From: DASQGA01 sp038209555
GTDB taxonomy: Bacteria; Actinomycetota; Thermoleophilia; Gaiellales; Gaiellaceae
Assembly (NCBI GenBank): GCA_038209555.1
Contig: JBBQXP010000050.1
Span: 1-20,287, forward strand
Direction of reading: 5' to 3'
Length of the DNA stretch: 20,287 nt
Position numbers and translations under genes: made by a program. The notes under the pieces were generated by a model. The model saw nothing but the letters and a program-made list of their open reading frames with translations. It was not told the origin of the DNA and did no database searches. Positions 1-7,239 of this stretch are shown here, piece by piece (position 1 is the first letter of the stretch; every line of letters begins with the position of its first letter).

Positions 1-1
1 G

Positions 2-1135
2 ACGGACGCCGCGGGACGCTGCCGTTGTAAGCCGGGTCCGTCGTATCGGGCTTCAGTGTGGAGCCGTCGCGACGGCAAGCGGATCAGGCGGACCTTTCCG
101 ACGCTCGCCGCGGCGAAGGCCTGGCGGGCCGACGCGATGGGTGCGGTGGGCAAAGGCATGATGCAGGCCCCGTCTCGCGTTACGTTTCGAGAGGCCGCGG
201 ACGAGTGGATGGAGGGCGCACGGGCCGGGACGATCCGCACGCGCCAGGGGAAGGCGTTCAAGCCATCGACGCTTCGAGGCTATGAGCAGGGGCTACGCGA
301 CCACGTCCTACCCGAGTTCGGCGCCTACCGCCTCCATGACCTTCGGCGCGTGGAGCTGCAGGACTTCGCCGATCGCCTGGCCGCCCGGGGCAAGGACGCG
401 AGCACCGTGCGAAACGCCATCGCCCCGGTGAGAGCGGTCTATCGGCGCGCCCTTGCTCGAGGGGAGGTCGGCGTAAATCCGACTACCGGGCTCGAGCTGC
501 CCGCGCCGACGCGAACACGTGAACGGATCGCCGCGCCAGAGGAAGCAGCGCCGCTCCTTGCCGTTCTACCTCAGAGCGACCGCGCCCTCTGGGCGACGGC
601 CCTTTACGCTGGCCTGCGCCGTGGCGAGCTGATGGCGCTCGACTGGGCGAACATCGACATGGAGGCGGGGGTCATTCGCGTCGTACGCGCCTGGGATCCC
701 AAAGACCATGTCTACGTCGAGCCAAAGTCGAAGGCGGGCAAGCGCACGGTCCCGATCCCGCGGGCGCTCCGCGCCCACCTGGCCGCCCATCGCCTGCGAA
801 CACCCTGGGCCGAGGGGCTCGCGTTCGGGCGAAGCGCCGTGTTGCAGTTCGAGCCAACGGGAGTGACCCGACGCGCGGCGACCGCCTGGAAGAACGCGAA
901 GCTCGAGGGGATCGGCTTGCACGAATGCAGGCACACGTTCGCGAGCCTGATGATCCACGCGGGCGTGAACGCGAAGGCGCTGTCGACGTACATGGGGCAT
1001 AGCTCGATCGTGATTACCCTCGACCGCTACGGCCACATGTTCCCGGGGAACGAGGCCGAGGCCGCTGGCTTGCTCGATGCCTTCCTCGAGCGGGCAGACA
1101 CGGGCGCCCGCCTCGCGCAGCTCTCGGAGGCGTAG
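2..1135 (+). CDS. Tyrosine-type site-specific integrase, 5' end outside window
   Basis: This is a phage or island integrase of the tyrosine recombinase family, which cuts and rejoins DNA at att sites. The frame is open from base 2, and the residues before the first GTG (position 56) read like the usual N-terminal arm of actinobacterial integrases (Cys-rich turn, then SYRASVWSRRDGKRIRRTF), so the true start is probably upstream. Counting from the GTG at 56, a SAM-like core-binding domain covers about residues 40-145 and the catalytic domain about 155-345. The catalytic set is visible: Arg188 (AGLRRGEL), His289 and Arg292 (HECRH), His315 (MGHSS) and the nucleophile Tyr325 (DRYGHMF). The domain looks intact, so the enzyme is probably active if the missing start is normal. 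No excisionase or phage genes lie to its right, so any element would extend left of the window. Confidence 0.93.
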   Translation, partial: TDAAGRCRCKPGPSYRASVWSRRDGKRIRRTFPTLAAAKAWRADAMGAVGKGMMQAPSRVTFREAADEWMEGARAGTIRTRQGKAFKPSTLRGYEQGLRDHVLPEFGAYRLHDLRRVELQDFADRLAARGKDASTVRNAIAPVRAVYRRALARGEVGVNPTTGLELPAPTRTRERIAAPEEAAPLLAVLPQSDRALWATALYAGLRRGELMALDWANIDMEAGVIRVVRAWDPKDHVYVEPKSKAGKRTVPIPRALRAHLAAHRLRTPWAEGLAFGRSAVLQFEPTGVTRRAATAWKNAKLEGIGLHECRHTFASLMIHAGVNAKALSTYMGHSSIVITLDRYGHMFPGNEAEAAGLLDAFLERADTGARLAQLSEA

Positions 1136-1317
1136 CCGAAGTGCGGGGCATACGCGGGACAGTGGAACCCCCTGAGGAGCGGTCTCCAGCGGCTTCCTGC
1201 GGTTTAGAGGAACCCGCTGCGAGGAGGCGCAAACCCGCTCCCCGTGCGGGGAAACCGCATGAACACGGCGATGCGCCGCACAATGGTCGAGGACGGCCGA
1301 GCGGATACGCTGACCGC
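1136..1317. other. Non-coding stretch after the integrase with repeat and hairpins
   Basis: No gene is convincing here. The stretch holds an imperfect direct repeat, GGAACCCCCTGAGGAGC at 1164-1180 and GGAACCCGCTGCGAGGAGGC at 1209-1228, a small hairpin TCCCC-gtgc-GGGGA at 1239-1252, and a weaker stem around 1199-1217. Such repeats could be integrase arm-type sites or the remains of an attachment site, but no tRNA or tmRNA 3' end was recognised. An open frame crosses it from GTG 1141, but its translation is Pro/Arg-rich low-complexity sequence unlike the membrane protein that follows. Confidence 0.45.
1164..1228 (+). repeat. Imperfect direct repeat next to integrase
   Basis: Copy 1 (1164-1180) and copy 2 (1209-1228) share GGAACCC, then CTG, then AGGAG, with two extra bases in copy 2, and start 45 nt apart. 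The place, just after an integrase gene, suits a recombinase-binding or attachment repeat. The match is short and imperfect, so chance in GC-rich DNA is possible. Confidence 0.3.
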
Positions 1318-1965
1318 GTGGACGCCGAGGTACGTGCAGGTACGCCCGAGCGGGACTGGTGGCTCCGCGCGCTGGCCGTGTTTCAGGCGCCTCGCGCCGT
1401 CTTCGTGGGGCTCCGCGACGATTCCGATGAACAGGCAACCGCGCGACAGGAGCCCGTCATGGCACTCGTGATCCTCGCCGGGATGGGCGCGATTCTCGTC
1501 ACGAATGCGACCGGAAGCCTGCTCGACAATTCCGAGGTCGACCGGCTCCTCGTGCTCGTGCTCGTCTTCCTCGCCGGCGCGCTCTACGGTGTCGCTGCCT
1601 ACTGGGTCGGCGGCGGCGCCCTCTACCTGGGCGTCAAGGCCGCGGGAGGCGACGAGACGTACCGTCGGGCCCGCCACCTTCTGGCTTTCGCGGCGGGTCC
1701 AATCGCCCTCTCGCTCCTGGTTCTCTGGCCCCTCCAGCTTGCGCTCTACGGGAGCGATCTCTTTCGCTCCGGAGGTGGCGATGAGGGGGGAGGAGGCGCC
1801 TGGGTCTTCCTTGCGCTCGAGATCGCGTTCTTCGCGTGGGCCCTCGTCCTCATCGTCTACGGGATCCGGGTCGTCCACGAGTGGCCCCTCGTGCGCTCGC
1901 TCGGGGCGCTATTGCTTGCGGCGCTCGCGCTGGTCGCGCTCGGGATCGTCCCCTCGCTTCTCTAG
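1318..1965 (+). CDS. Yip1-type multi-pass membrane protein
   Basis: A predicted inner-membrane protein of about 215 residues. After a short polar N-terminus (TPERDWWLRALAVF, then a QAPRAVF segment) come about five hydrophobic segments: roughly residues 45-68, 76-103, 115-140, 160-182 and 190-213. The layout, a short amphipathic start followed by five helices, resembles bacterial Yip1-domain proteins, whose role is not settled. I place the start at GTG 1318 because upstream in-frame sequence back to GTG 1141 does not look coding; no clear ribosome site supports either choice. Its stop overlaps the convergent panB stop (1962-1965). Family assignment rests on topology and general look only. Confidence 0.6.
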   Translation: MDAEVRAGTPERDWWLRALAVFQAPRAVFVGLRDDSDEQATARQEPVMALVILAGMGAILVTNATGSLLDNSEVDRLLVLVLVFLAGALYGVAAYWVGGGALYLGVKAAGGDETYRRARHLLAFAAGPIALSLLVLWPLQLALYGSDLFRSGGGDEGGGGAWVFLALEIAFFAWALVLIVYGIRVVHEWPLVRSLGALLLAALALVALGIVPSLL

Positions 1966-2837
1966 TTCTTTATCGACGCAAGCTCGGCCTCGAAGCGCGC
2001 GAGCTCCTCCTGCGCGATCGAATAGGTGTGCTCTTCGCCCGGGAAGGTGCCGGACCGGACATCGCCGACAAAACGCTCGAGCGCAGCACGGATCTGCGGC
2101 GCGATTTCGGCGTAGCGCTTTGCGAATCGCGGCGAGCGCCCCTCATAGAGGCCGAGGAGGTCGTGCCAGACGAGAACCTGGCCGTCGCAGCCGCGGCCCG
2201 CGCCGATGCCGATGGTCGGAATGCGGAGCGCCTTCGTGATCCGGGCCGCGACCGGCTCCGGGACCGCCTCGAGCACCAGTGCGGAAGCGCCGGCCGCTTC
2301 CAGCGCGAGCGCATCGTCGTAGAGCTCGTGTGCCCTCGTGGCCGTCCGGCCCTGCGCCTTGAAGCCACCGAGCTTCGTCGCAGACTGCGGGGTGAGGCCC
2401 AGGTGGCCCAGCACGGGGATCCCGGCCGCCGAGATCGCGTGAAGCCGGGAGAGGCTCGGCCCGGCGCCTTCGAGCTTGACGAGGTCGGCGCCGCCCTCCT
2501 TCAGCATGCGGACGGCCGTTTCGACCGCCTGGCCGTCAGACACCTCGTACGAGCCGAACGGGAGGTCTCCGACGACCAGCGGTCGGGAGGCGCCCCGGGA
2601 GACCCACCGGGTCAGGAGGAGCATCTCCTCGAGCGTCGCAGGGACTGTGCCGTCGTAGCCCATGACGACCATCGCGGCGGTATCTCCGATCAGGACGAGG
2701 TCGACGCCGGCAGCGTCAACGAGGCGTCCACTCGGATAGTCGTATGCGGTCACCATCACGATCGGGTCCCCGCGCTGTTTCATCTCGCGAAGCTCTGTGA
2801 GCGGGAGCTTTCCGGCGGTGGGTGGTCGGCTACTCAT
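1962..2837 (-). CDS. panB: 3-methyl-2-oxobutanoate hydroxymethyltransferase (PanB)
   Basis: First committed enzyme of pantothenate synthesis: it transfers a hydroxymethyl group from 5,10-methylene-tetrahydrofolate to 2-oxoisovalerate, giving ketopantoate, in the cytoplasm. The 291 residues match the family's length and motifs: VTAYDYPSGRLVDAAGVD, IGDTAAMVVMGYD, GDLPFGSYE, VKLEG, GHLGLTPQS, VLEAVPEP, IGIGAG and FPGEEHTY. By family knowledge, Asp52, Asp91 and Glu123 are the metal ligands and Glu190 is near catalysis. The residue after Asp52 is Thr where the E. coli enzyme has Ser (GDS). The ATG overlaps the panC stop by 4 nt (ATGA), so the two are almost surely co-transcribed and translationally coupled. 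Confidence 0.97.
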   Translation of the reverse strand: MSSRPPTAGKLPLTELREMKQRGDPIVMVTAYDYPSGRLVDAAGVDLVLIGDTAAMVVMGYDGTVPATLEEMLLLTRWVSRGASRPLVVGDLPFGSYEVSDGQAVETAVRMLKEGGADLVKLEGAGPSLSRLHAISAAGIPVLGHLGLTPQSATKLGGFKAQGRTATRAHELYDDALALEAAGASALVLEAVPEPVAARITKALRIPTIGIGAGRGCDGQVLVWHDLLGLYEGRSPRFAKRYAEIAPQIRAALERFVGDVRSGTFPGEEHTYSIAQEELARFEAELASIKN

Positions 2838-3652
2838 GCACTGCTCCTTTCAGCATCCAAAGGGACGTTGTCGATCAGCCTGACGCGTCCTACGCGGACG
2901 GCGGCGGCGAGAATCGGTCGGGCTTCGAATCGCGCCACTTCGACGTATTCCGGCTCGAGAAGCGGCTCCTCGGCCAGCGCCGCCCGGGCCGCGGCGACGG
3001 CGTCGTTCCCGCGGCGATGGGCCAGCTGGGCGGAGAAGAGCGCTCGGGGTAGGGCGCGGGCGGCCTGCCGCTCCTCTGCGGAGAGGCGCGCGTTCCGCGA
3101 GCTCAGGGCGAGGTTGTCGGTGTCGCGAACCGTGGGGATCACGCGAATCTCGAGCTCCAGGTTCAGGTCCCGCACGAGGCGCTCGACGATCGCCGCCTGT
3201 TGCGCGTCCTTCTCGCCGAAGTAGGCCCGCTCCGGGCGAACGATGTTGAAGAGCTTCAAGCAGATCGTTGCCACGCCCCGAAAGTGGCCCGGCCGCGCGT
3301 CACCCTCGAGACCGCGGGAGAGCTCCTCGACGTCGACCCAGGTCTGGAAGCCCTCGGGATACATGTCCTCGACGGACGGGACGAAGAGGACGTCGGCCCC
3401 GGCGTCCTCGGCGGCCTGGGCGTCGGCCTCCACGTCCGGCTCGTAGTCGGCTAGGTCTTGTGGTTCGTCGAACTGCGCTGGGTTCACGAAGATGCTGACG
3501 ACGACCGTGTCACACTCGCGCCGGGCCGCAGCGAGGAGCTCCAGGTGGCCGCGATGCAAAGCGCCCATCGTCGGGACGAGGCCGATGCGGCCCCGGCCTC
3601 GCTCGGGCTCGAGCGCCGCTCGGAGGCCCGCGATCGTCCGCGCTCTCCTCAT
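2834..3652 (-). CDS. panC: Pantothenate synthetase (PanC)
   Basis: Joins pantoate and beta-alanine to give pantothenate with ATP going to AMP and pyrophosphate. The 272-residue protein has the family motifs in order: PTMGALHRGH (residues 27-36, the HIGH-type ATP site with His33 and His36), SIFVNPAQF, GHFRGVATI, FGEKDAQQ and a KMSKS-like loop ending LALSSRN. The segment before that loop reads RDTDN, where many homologues have DG. The start ATG overlaps the stop of the upstream DUF2520 gene by 4 nt and its stop overlaps the panB start by 4 nt, giving a tight three-gene unit. panD (aspartate decarboxylase) is not in this window. Confidence 0.97.
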   Translation of the reverse strand: MRRARTIAGLRAALEPERGRGRIGLVPTMGALHRGHLELLAAARRECDTVVVSIFVNPAQFDEPQDLADYEPDVEADAQAAEDAGADVLFVPSVEDMYPEGFQTWVDVEELSRGLEGDARPGHFRGVATICLKLFNIVRPERAYFGEKDAQQAAIVERLVRDLNLELEIRVIPTVRDTDNLALSSRNARLSAEERQAARALPRALFSAQLAHRRGNDAVAAARAALAEEPLLEPEYVEVARFEARPILAAAVRVGRVRLIDNVPLDAERSSA

Positions 3653-4341
3653 GAGGCGACCGCCTCCGCGGTCGCGTCGCTGATCAGGCGATAGAGAGGC
3701 TCGAGAGCGGGCCTGTGCTCGCGAATCGCCTCCACATGGCCCTCGACCGTCGTCCAGTCCCCGCGCACGTGGGGCCCGGTGGGTGCAAACCCGTTCTCGA
3801 TCGTCCGGCGCATGAGTGGCTCGAGCGCCGCCGTCGGCGCGCCGGCGGCGGCGAAGAGCTCCGCGGCTGCCGAGTGGAGCGTCACCAGGAAGCTCGCGGC
3901 CATTGTGGCGCCGGCGTGGTAGAGCGGCCGGCGCTCGTCCGCGAGGTTGAATGGCTCGAGTCCGAGCAGTCGCGCCAGCTCGAAGCCGGTCGCCTCGGCC
4001 TCGGGATCGGCGCCGCTAACGGCCGCCCAGGCGCCGTCGAGCTGCTCCGGCCCACGCTCGAGCGTGAAGGTCTGGAGCGGGTGGAGGCTGAACCGGCGCG
4101 CGTGCGGCGACAGGGCGTCGAGGCGGCAGGCCCCGCTCGTGTGTGCGATCCAGGGGCCGACGCGAATTCGCGGCGCGATCTCGACGATCGCGCGGTCGGG
4201 GACGCAGAGAAGGATCAGCTCGGCGTCGCCGCACTCGAGCTCCCGGCCGGCGACGCGCGTCGGGATGCGCTCCGCGAGCCTTCCGGCCACGGCCTTCCCG
4301 ACGCGTCCGGCGCCGACGACACAAACGTTTTCGAATCGCAC
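3649..4341 (-). CDS. Rossmann-like / DUF2520 oxidoreductase-like protein
   Basis: A 230-residue protein with an N-terminal nucleotide-binding Rossmann fold (ENVCVVGAGRVGKAVAGRL, GxGxxG at the start) and a C-terminal helical half (YHAGATMAASFLVTLHSAAA) of the DUF2520 type. Family knowledge: such proteins sit beside panC in many actinobacteria, for example Rv3603c next to panC-panD in Mycobacterium tuberculosis. The resemblance to 6-phosphogluconate-dehydrogenase-like reductases and the position suggest a ketopantoate reductase role, which no other gene here supplies; that is inference. I chose GTG 4341 because GGAG (4348-4351) lies 6 nt upstream and the protein then starts right before the beta strand; GTG 4374 lacks a ribosome site. 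Confidence 0.85.
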   Translation of the reverse strand: MRFENVCVVGAGRVGKAVAGRLAERIPTRVAGRELECGDAELILLCVPDRAIVEIAPRIRVGPWIAHTSGACRLDALSPHARRFSLHPLQTFTLERGPEQLDGAWAAVSGADPEAEATGFELARLLGLEPFNLADERRPLYHAGATMAASFLVTLHSAAAELFAAAGAPTAALEPLMRRTIENGFAPTGPHVRGDWTTVEGHVEAIREHRPALEPLYRLISDATAEAVAS

Positions 4342-4465
4342 TGAGGGCTCCAGTTCCTTGTGGATACCGGGCACGGCGAGTCTACCCCGTCGGCGTGCCC
4401 CCGGAGCCGGCTAACCAGGTCGATACGGAAGGTCAGGAGGCGGGCGAACGTCGCCGCAGTCCGTC

Positions 4466-4876
4466 TCAGTTCTTGGCTTCGGCCTCCGGATCGAGCTTCA
4501 GCGCCACCGAGTTGATGCAGTACCGCTGCCCGGTCGGCTGCGGCCCGTCGTCGAAGACGTGGCCCAGATGCGAGTTGCACGCGGCGCACATGACCTCGGT
4601 CCGCCGCATGAACAGACTCCGGTCCTCCTCGGTCTCGACAGCCTCCTCGTCGGCCGGCGCGTAGAAGCTCGGCCAGCCCGAGCCGGACTCGAACTTCTCG
4701 TCCGACCGGAAGAGCTCAGCTCCGCACGCGGCGCACCTGAAGACACCCTTCTCCTTGACGTCGTTGTACTCGCCGCTCCAGGGCCGCTCCGTTCCCTTCT
4801 CGCGCAGTACGTGGTACTGCTCGGGCGTCAGCTCGCGGCGCCATTCCTCGTCGGTCTTCTCCACCTTGCTGGACAA
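4466..4876 (-). CDS. msrB: Peptide-methionine (R)-S-oxide reductase (MsrB)
   Basis: Repairs the R form of methionine sulfoxide in oxidised proteins. The 136 residues cover one full MsrB domain: two zinc-binding pairs CAAC (Cys48/Cys51 and Cys97/Cys100), GSGWPSFY, HLGHVFDDGP, and the catalytic Cys120 in RYCINSVAL. I choose TTG 4876 as start: AGGAGG at 4885-4890 stands 8 nt before it, whereas the GTG at 4885 overlaps that same ribosome site and cannot use it. No second Cys for resolving is obvious apart from the zinc pairs, so recycling by an external thiol is likely. It follows the alpha/beta hydrolase by 35 nt on the same strand, so the two may share a transcript. Confidence 0.95.
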   Translation of the reverse strand: MSSKVEKTDEEWRRELTPEQYHVLREKGTERPWSGEYNDVKEKGVFRCAACGAELFRSDEKFESGSGWPSFYAPADEEAVETEEDRSLFMRRTEVMCAACNSHLGHVFDDGPQPTGQRYCINSVALKLDPEAEAKN

Positions 4877-4884
4877 TCGCTCCA

Positions 4885-4890
4885 CCTCCT
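4885..4890 (-). promoter_or_regulatory. Shine-Dalgarno AGGAGG deciding the msrB start
   Basis: A consensus AGGAGG on the minus strand ends 8 nt before TTG 4876 and overlaps the first base of GTG 4885, so it favours the rare TTG start. Confidence 0.6.
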
Positions 4891-4911
4891 GACCAGAGCC
4901 TAGCGGCGGGG

Positions 4912-5784
4912 TCAGGAGCCGCCGAGCAGCCAGTCGAGTGCGTCCGGCCAGTGATCCAGGAGGAGGTGCCCTGCGTTCGGCACGAGCTCGAACTCGGCCC
5001 GCGGGAGGCGTGCGGCGAGGTACTCGCCATGGGAGCGCGGTACGAGCACGTCCAGGTCGCCTTGCCAGAGCCGCACCTCGGTCGGCACGTCGGCGAGCGC
5101 GAAGCCCCAGGCCTTCGCGAAAGCGAGGTCGTCGTCGACCCAGCCGCCGCTTCCCTGGCGAACGGACTCGACGAACGAGTCCCGCACTATCGCCCGGATC
5201 TCGGGGCGGGCGAGCATGGCCTGGTCGGGAGCAGGGAGCTCCGAGGCAATCGCGTCGAGCAGCTCGTCCGGCTCGCTCCTGATCGTCTCGACCTGCGGAT
5301 CGAGGAGGGCGGTGATCGCCTCTTCACCCTCGACGGCGGCTCCGAACTCCTCCAGGTTCACCTCGGCCATCCCCTCGAGGAAGTCGAAGCCCGGGTCGTC
5401 CGACGGCGCCGCACCCACGAGGACGGCCGCCCGGGTCACGCGATTCGCGAGGAGGGCGGCGCACGCGAGGGTGTGGGGCCCTCCGCCCGAGACGCCCATG
5501 AGTGCGAAGCGCTCGAGCCCGAGGTGATCGGCCAGGGCCTCGGCATAGGTGGCCGCCGAGGCAACCCGGCGACCATGATTCCGGCTCGATCGCCCGTATC
5601 CGGGCCTGTCGTATGCGATCCAGCGGATTTCGCGCTCGAGATAGACCCGCTCGTCCGGATGGTGCTCGAGCCGGCTTCCGGGTGTGCCGTGGTGGTACAG
5701 GACGGGCGAACCCTCCGGGTCGCCGAACTCGAGGTAGGTGAGCTCCAGCCCGTCTGCCGTCGTGAACGTTCTCTCTTTCCCCAC
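4912..5784 (-). CDS. Alpha/beta hydrolase fold protein
   Basis: A 290-residue cytoplasmic hydrolase of the alpha/beta fold; the substrate is unknown. Visible features: the oxyanion-side motif HHGTPGS (His31-His32-Gly33), YDRPGYGRS, the nucleophile elbow GVSGGG with Ser99, a helical cap around residues 130-225, the likely acid Asp245 in GDLDVLVP, and the catalytic His273 in NAGHLLLD. The triad is complete. I use GTG 5784 because upstream residues (from 5877) look non-coding and would run over the start of the divergent gene at 5871, leaving no promoter space. The ribosome site is weak. No partner gene points to a substrate. Confidence 0.88.
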   Translation of the reverse strand: MGKERTFTTADGLELTYLEFGDPEGSPVLYHHGTPGSRLEHHPDERVYLEREIRWIAYDRPGYGRSSRNHGRRVASAATYAEALADHLGLERFALMGVSGGGPHTLACAALLANRVTRAAVLVGAAPSDDPGFDFLEGMAEVNLEEFGAAVEGEEAITALLDPQVETIRSEPDELLDAIASELPAPDQAMLARPEIRAIVRDSFVESVRQGSGGWVDDDLAFAKAWGFALADVPTEVRLWQGDLDVLVPRSHGEYLAARLPRAEFELVPNAGHLLLDHWPDALDWLLGGS

Positions 5785-5831
5785 CGCCCGATCATGCCAG
5801 AGGCCATGGAGGGGTCGGGTCCGGGTCCAAC

Positions 5832-5861
5832 TTGCGGTGTGTCCGGGACGGTGCCTAGACT
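5832..5861 (+). promoter_or_regulatory. Candidate sigma-70-type promoter for the fmdB-like gene
   Basis: TTGCGG at 5832-5837 and TAGACT at 5856-5861 are 18 nt apart. Only 9 nt separate the -10 box from ATG 5871, so transcription would begin at or just before the start codon, giving a leaderless or nearly leaderless mRNA. It sits in the 86-nt divergent gap with the hydrolase gene. The boxes are partial matches. Confidence 0.35.
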
Positions 5862-5870
5862 CCGCGAGCG

Positions 5871-6083
5871 ATGCCAATGTACGAGTTCGTGTGCATGACG
5901 TGCGAGAGCCATTACGAAGAGCTCTTGCGCGTCGACGACGCGGATCCGGGCTGCCCGGATTGCGGCTCCGAGAAGGTCAGACGCCAGTTCTCGGTGTTCG
6001 CTGCTCACGGCACCGCCGAGCAACCGAGCTTCGGCGGCACTGCTGGAGGCGGTTGTTGCGGCGGAGGCTGTGGCTGCGGCTGA
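5871..6083 (+). CDS. FmdB-family small zinc-ribbon protein with Cys-rich tail
   Basis: A 70-residue protein starting MPMYEFVCMTC, the hallmark of the FmdB/putative regulatory family, whose exact role is not established. Two CxxC pairs (Cys8/Cys11 and Cys28/Cys31) should bind one zinc ion. After a linker the protein ends in a Gly/Cys tail with Cys62, Cys63, Cys67 and Cys69, which could hold a second metal. It has no clear ribosome site, in line with leaderless translation from the promoter just upstream. The last 14 nt overlap the start of the uracil-DNA glycosylase gene, so this is the first gene of the plus-strand run. Confidence 0.85.
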   Translation: MPMYEFVCMTCESHYEELLRVDDADPGCPDCGSEKVRRQFSVFAAHGTAEQPSFGGTAGGGCCGGGCGCG

Positions 6084-6777
6084 CCCAGCTTCTCTGGGGC
6101 TGACCCCTGCCGGTCGCCGCTCGGCGCTCGAGGCCTACGCGACCGAGATCGCGCCCTGCGCACGCTGCCGGCTGTCCGAGGGGCGCACGCAGGTCGTCTT
6201 TGGCGCCGGCGACCCCGACGCCAATCTGATGTTCATCGGGGAGGCCCCCGGATTTCACGAGGACAAGCAGGGGTTCCCCTTCGTCGGTCAGGCCGGGAAG
6301 CTCCTGGACAAGCTACTCGGGGGAATCGGGCTCGCTCGCGAGGATGTCTACATCGCGAACGTGATCAAGTGCCGGCCGCCGGGGAACCGCGATCCGCAGC
6401 CGGACGAGATCGAAGCGTGCGAGGCCCACCTCTTCCGACAACTCGAGCTCGTCGAGCCACGGCTCGTCGCGACACTCGGCAACTTCGCGACGAAGCTCCT
6501 CACCGGGAAGCCGCACGGGATTACGCGGGTGCACGGGCGGCCGCAGGAGGCGACCGTTGGCGGGCGCACGGTGACGCTCTACCCGCTCTACCACCCAGCC
6601 GCTGCGCTATACACGCCCGCCATGCTGCGCACACTCGAGGAGGACTTCGCCGGCATTCCGGCTCTCATCGGCGAGGAGCCTGCGCCCGCGCCCACCGCAG
6701 AGGTGATCCGCTTCCCCGTTTCGACCGCCTCGGCCGTGGCGACGCGGCAGCAGCAACACCAGCTCGGACTCTTCTAA
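6070..6777 (+). CDS. udg: Family 4 uracil-DNA glycosylase (iron-sulfur)
   Basis: Removes uracil from DNA, made by cytosine deamination, in base excision repair. The 235 residues carry the four cysteines of the [4Fe-4S] cluster: Cys30 and Cys33 (PCARC), Cys101 (VIKCRPPGNRDP) and Cys117 (EACEAHL), with the spacing known for family 4. Active-site motifs are GEAPGFHEDKQGFPFVG and YHPAAALY. After the domain (about residue 200) a Pro/Ala linker leads to a C-terminal QLGLF (231-235), which resembles the bacterial sliding-clamp-binding peptide. The GTG start lies inside the preceding gene, with GGAGG only 2 nt before it; a downstream start would cut close to the first cysteine. Confidence 0.94.
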   Translation: MAAADPASLGLTPAGRRSALEAYATEIAPCARCRLSEGRTQVVFGAGDPDANLMFIGEAPGFHEDKQGFPFVGQAGKLLDKLLGGIGLAREDVYIANVIKCRPPGNRDPQPDEIEACEAHLFRQLELVEPRLVATLGNFATKLLTGKPHGITRVHGRPQEATVGGRTVTLYPLYHPAAALYTPAMLRTLEEDFAGIPALIGEEPAPAPTAEVIRFPVSTASAVATRQQQHQLGLF

Positions 6778-6786
6778 GCTCTAGCG

Positions 6787-7239
6787 ATGATCGAGCTCGA
6801 GTCGTCCTCGCCGGAGGAGACCGAGCGCATCGCAGCGGGCCTCGCCTCGGCGTTGCGCCCGGGGGACCTCGTCACCGTGGCCGGCGAGCTAGGTGCCGGG
6901 AAGACCACGTTCGTGCGTGGAGCCTGCCGCGAGCTCGGCGTCGACGAGCCCGTGACGAGCCCGTCCTACACGGTGGGCCATCGATACGAAGGCCGCGTCG
7001 CCGTCTCCCACCTCGACCTCTACCGCTTCGAGCGAAGCGTGTCCGAGGATGACTGGGGCGACCTGGAGGGGTACTTCGAGGACGCGATCGTGTTCGTCGA
7101 GTGGCCCGAGCGGGCTCAGACCTATCTCGGTGAAGCGCGCGCAGCGGTGCGGTTGCAGCTGCTCGAGTCCGAGCGTAGACTCATCGGGGTCGAAACTACA
7201 GAGAAATCCCTGGAAATAGCCCTTTCCGCCCGGTGTTGA
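6787..7239 (+). CDS. tsaE: tRNA t6A biosynthesis ATPase TsaE
   Basis: ATPase that drives turnover of the TsaB-TsaD complex making N6-threonylcarbamoyl-adenosine at position 37 of ANN-decoding tRNAs. The 150-residue protein has the P-loop GELGAGKTTF (residues 33-42; Lys39, Thr40), the TSPSYTVGHRY switch-like segment, HLDLYRF, and FVEWPER, all standard for the family. It starts 9 nt after the glycosylase stop, and its end overlaps the tsaB start by 7 nt, which points to coupled translation. Length is as expected. Confidence 0.96.
   Translation: MIELESSSPEETERIAAGLASALRPGDLVTVAGELGAGKTTFVRGACRELGVDEPVTSPSYTVGHRYEGRVAVSHLDLYRFERSVSEDDWGDLEGYFEDAIVFVEWPERAQTYLGEARAAVRLQLLESERRLIGVETTEKSLEIALSARC

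Noticed and set aside
1136..1260. A tRNA or tmRNA 3' end as integration target
   Set aside because: No T-arm consensus or acceptor stem could be matched on either strand.
1836..3224. A 462-residue plus-strand open frame
   Set aside because: It is the reverse complement of panB and panC, both of which have full motifs; long antisense frames are common in GC-rich DNA.
5785..5877. A longer N-terminus for the alpha/beta hydrolase
   Set aside because: It would overlap the divergent fmdB-like gene, leave no promoter space and add sequence unlike the fold.
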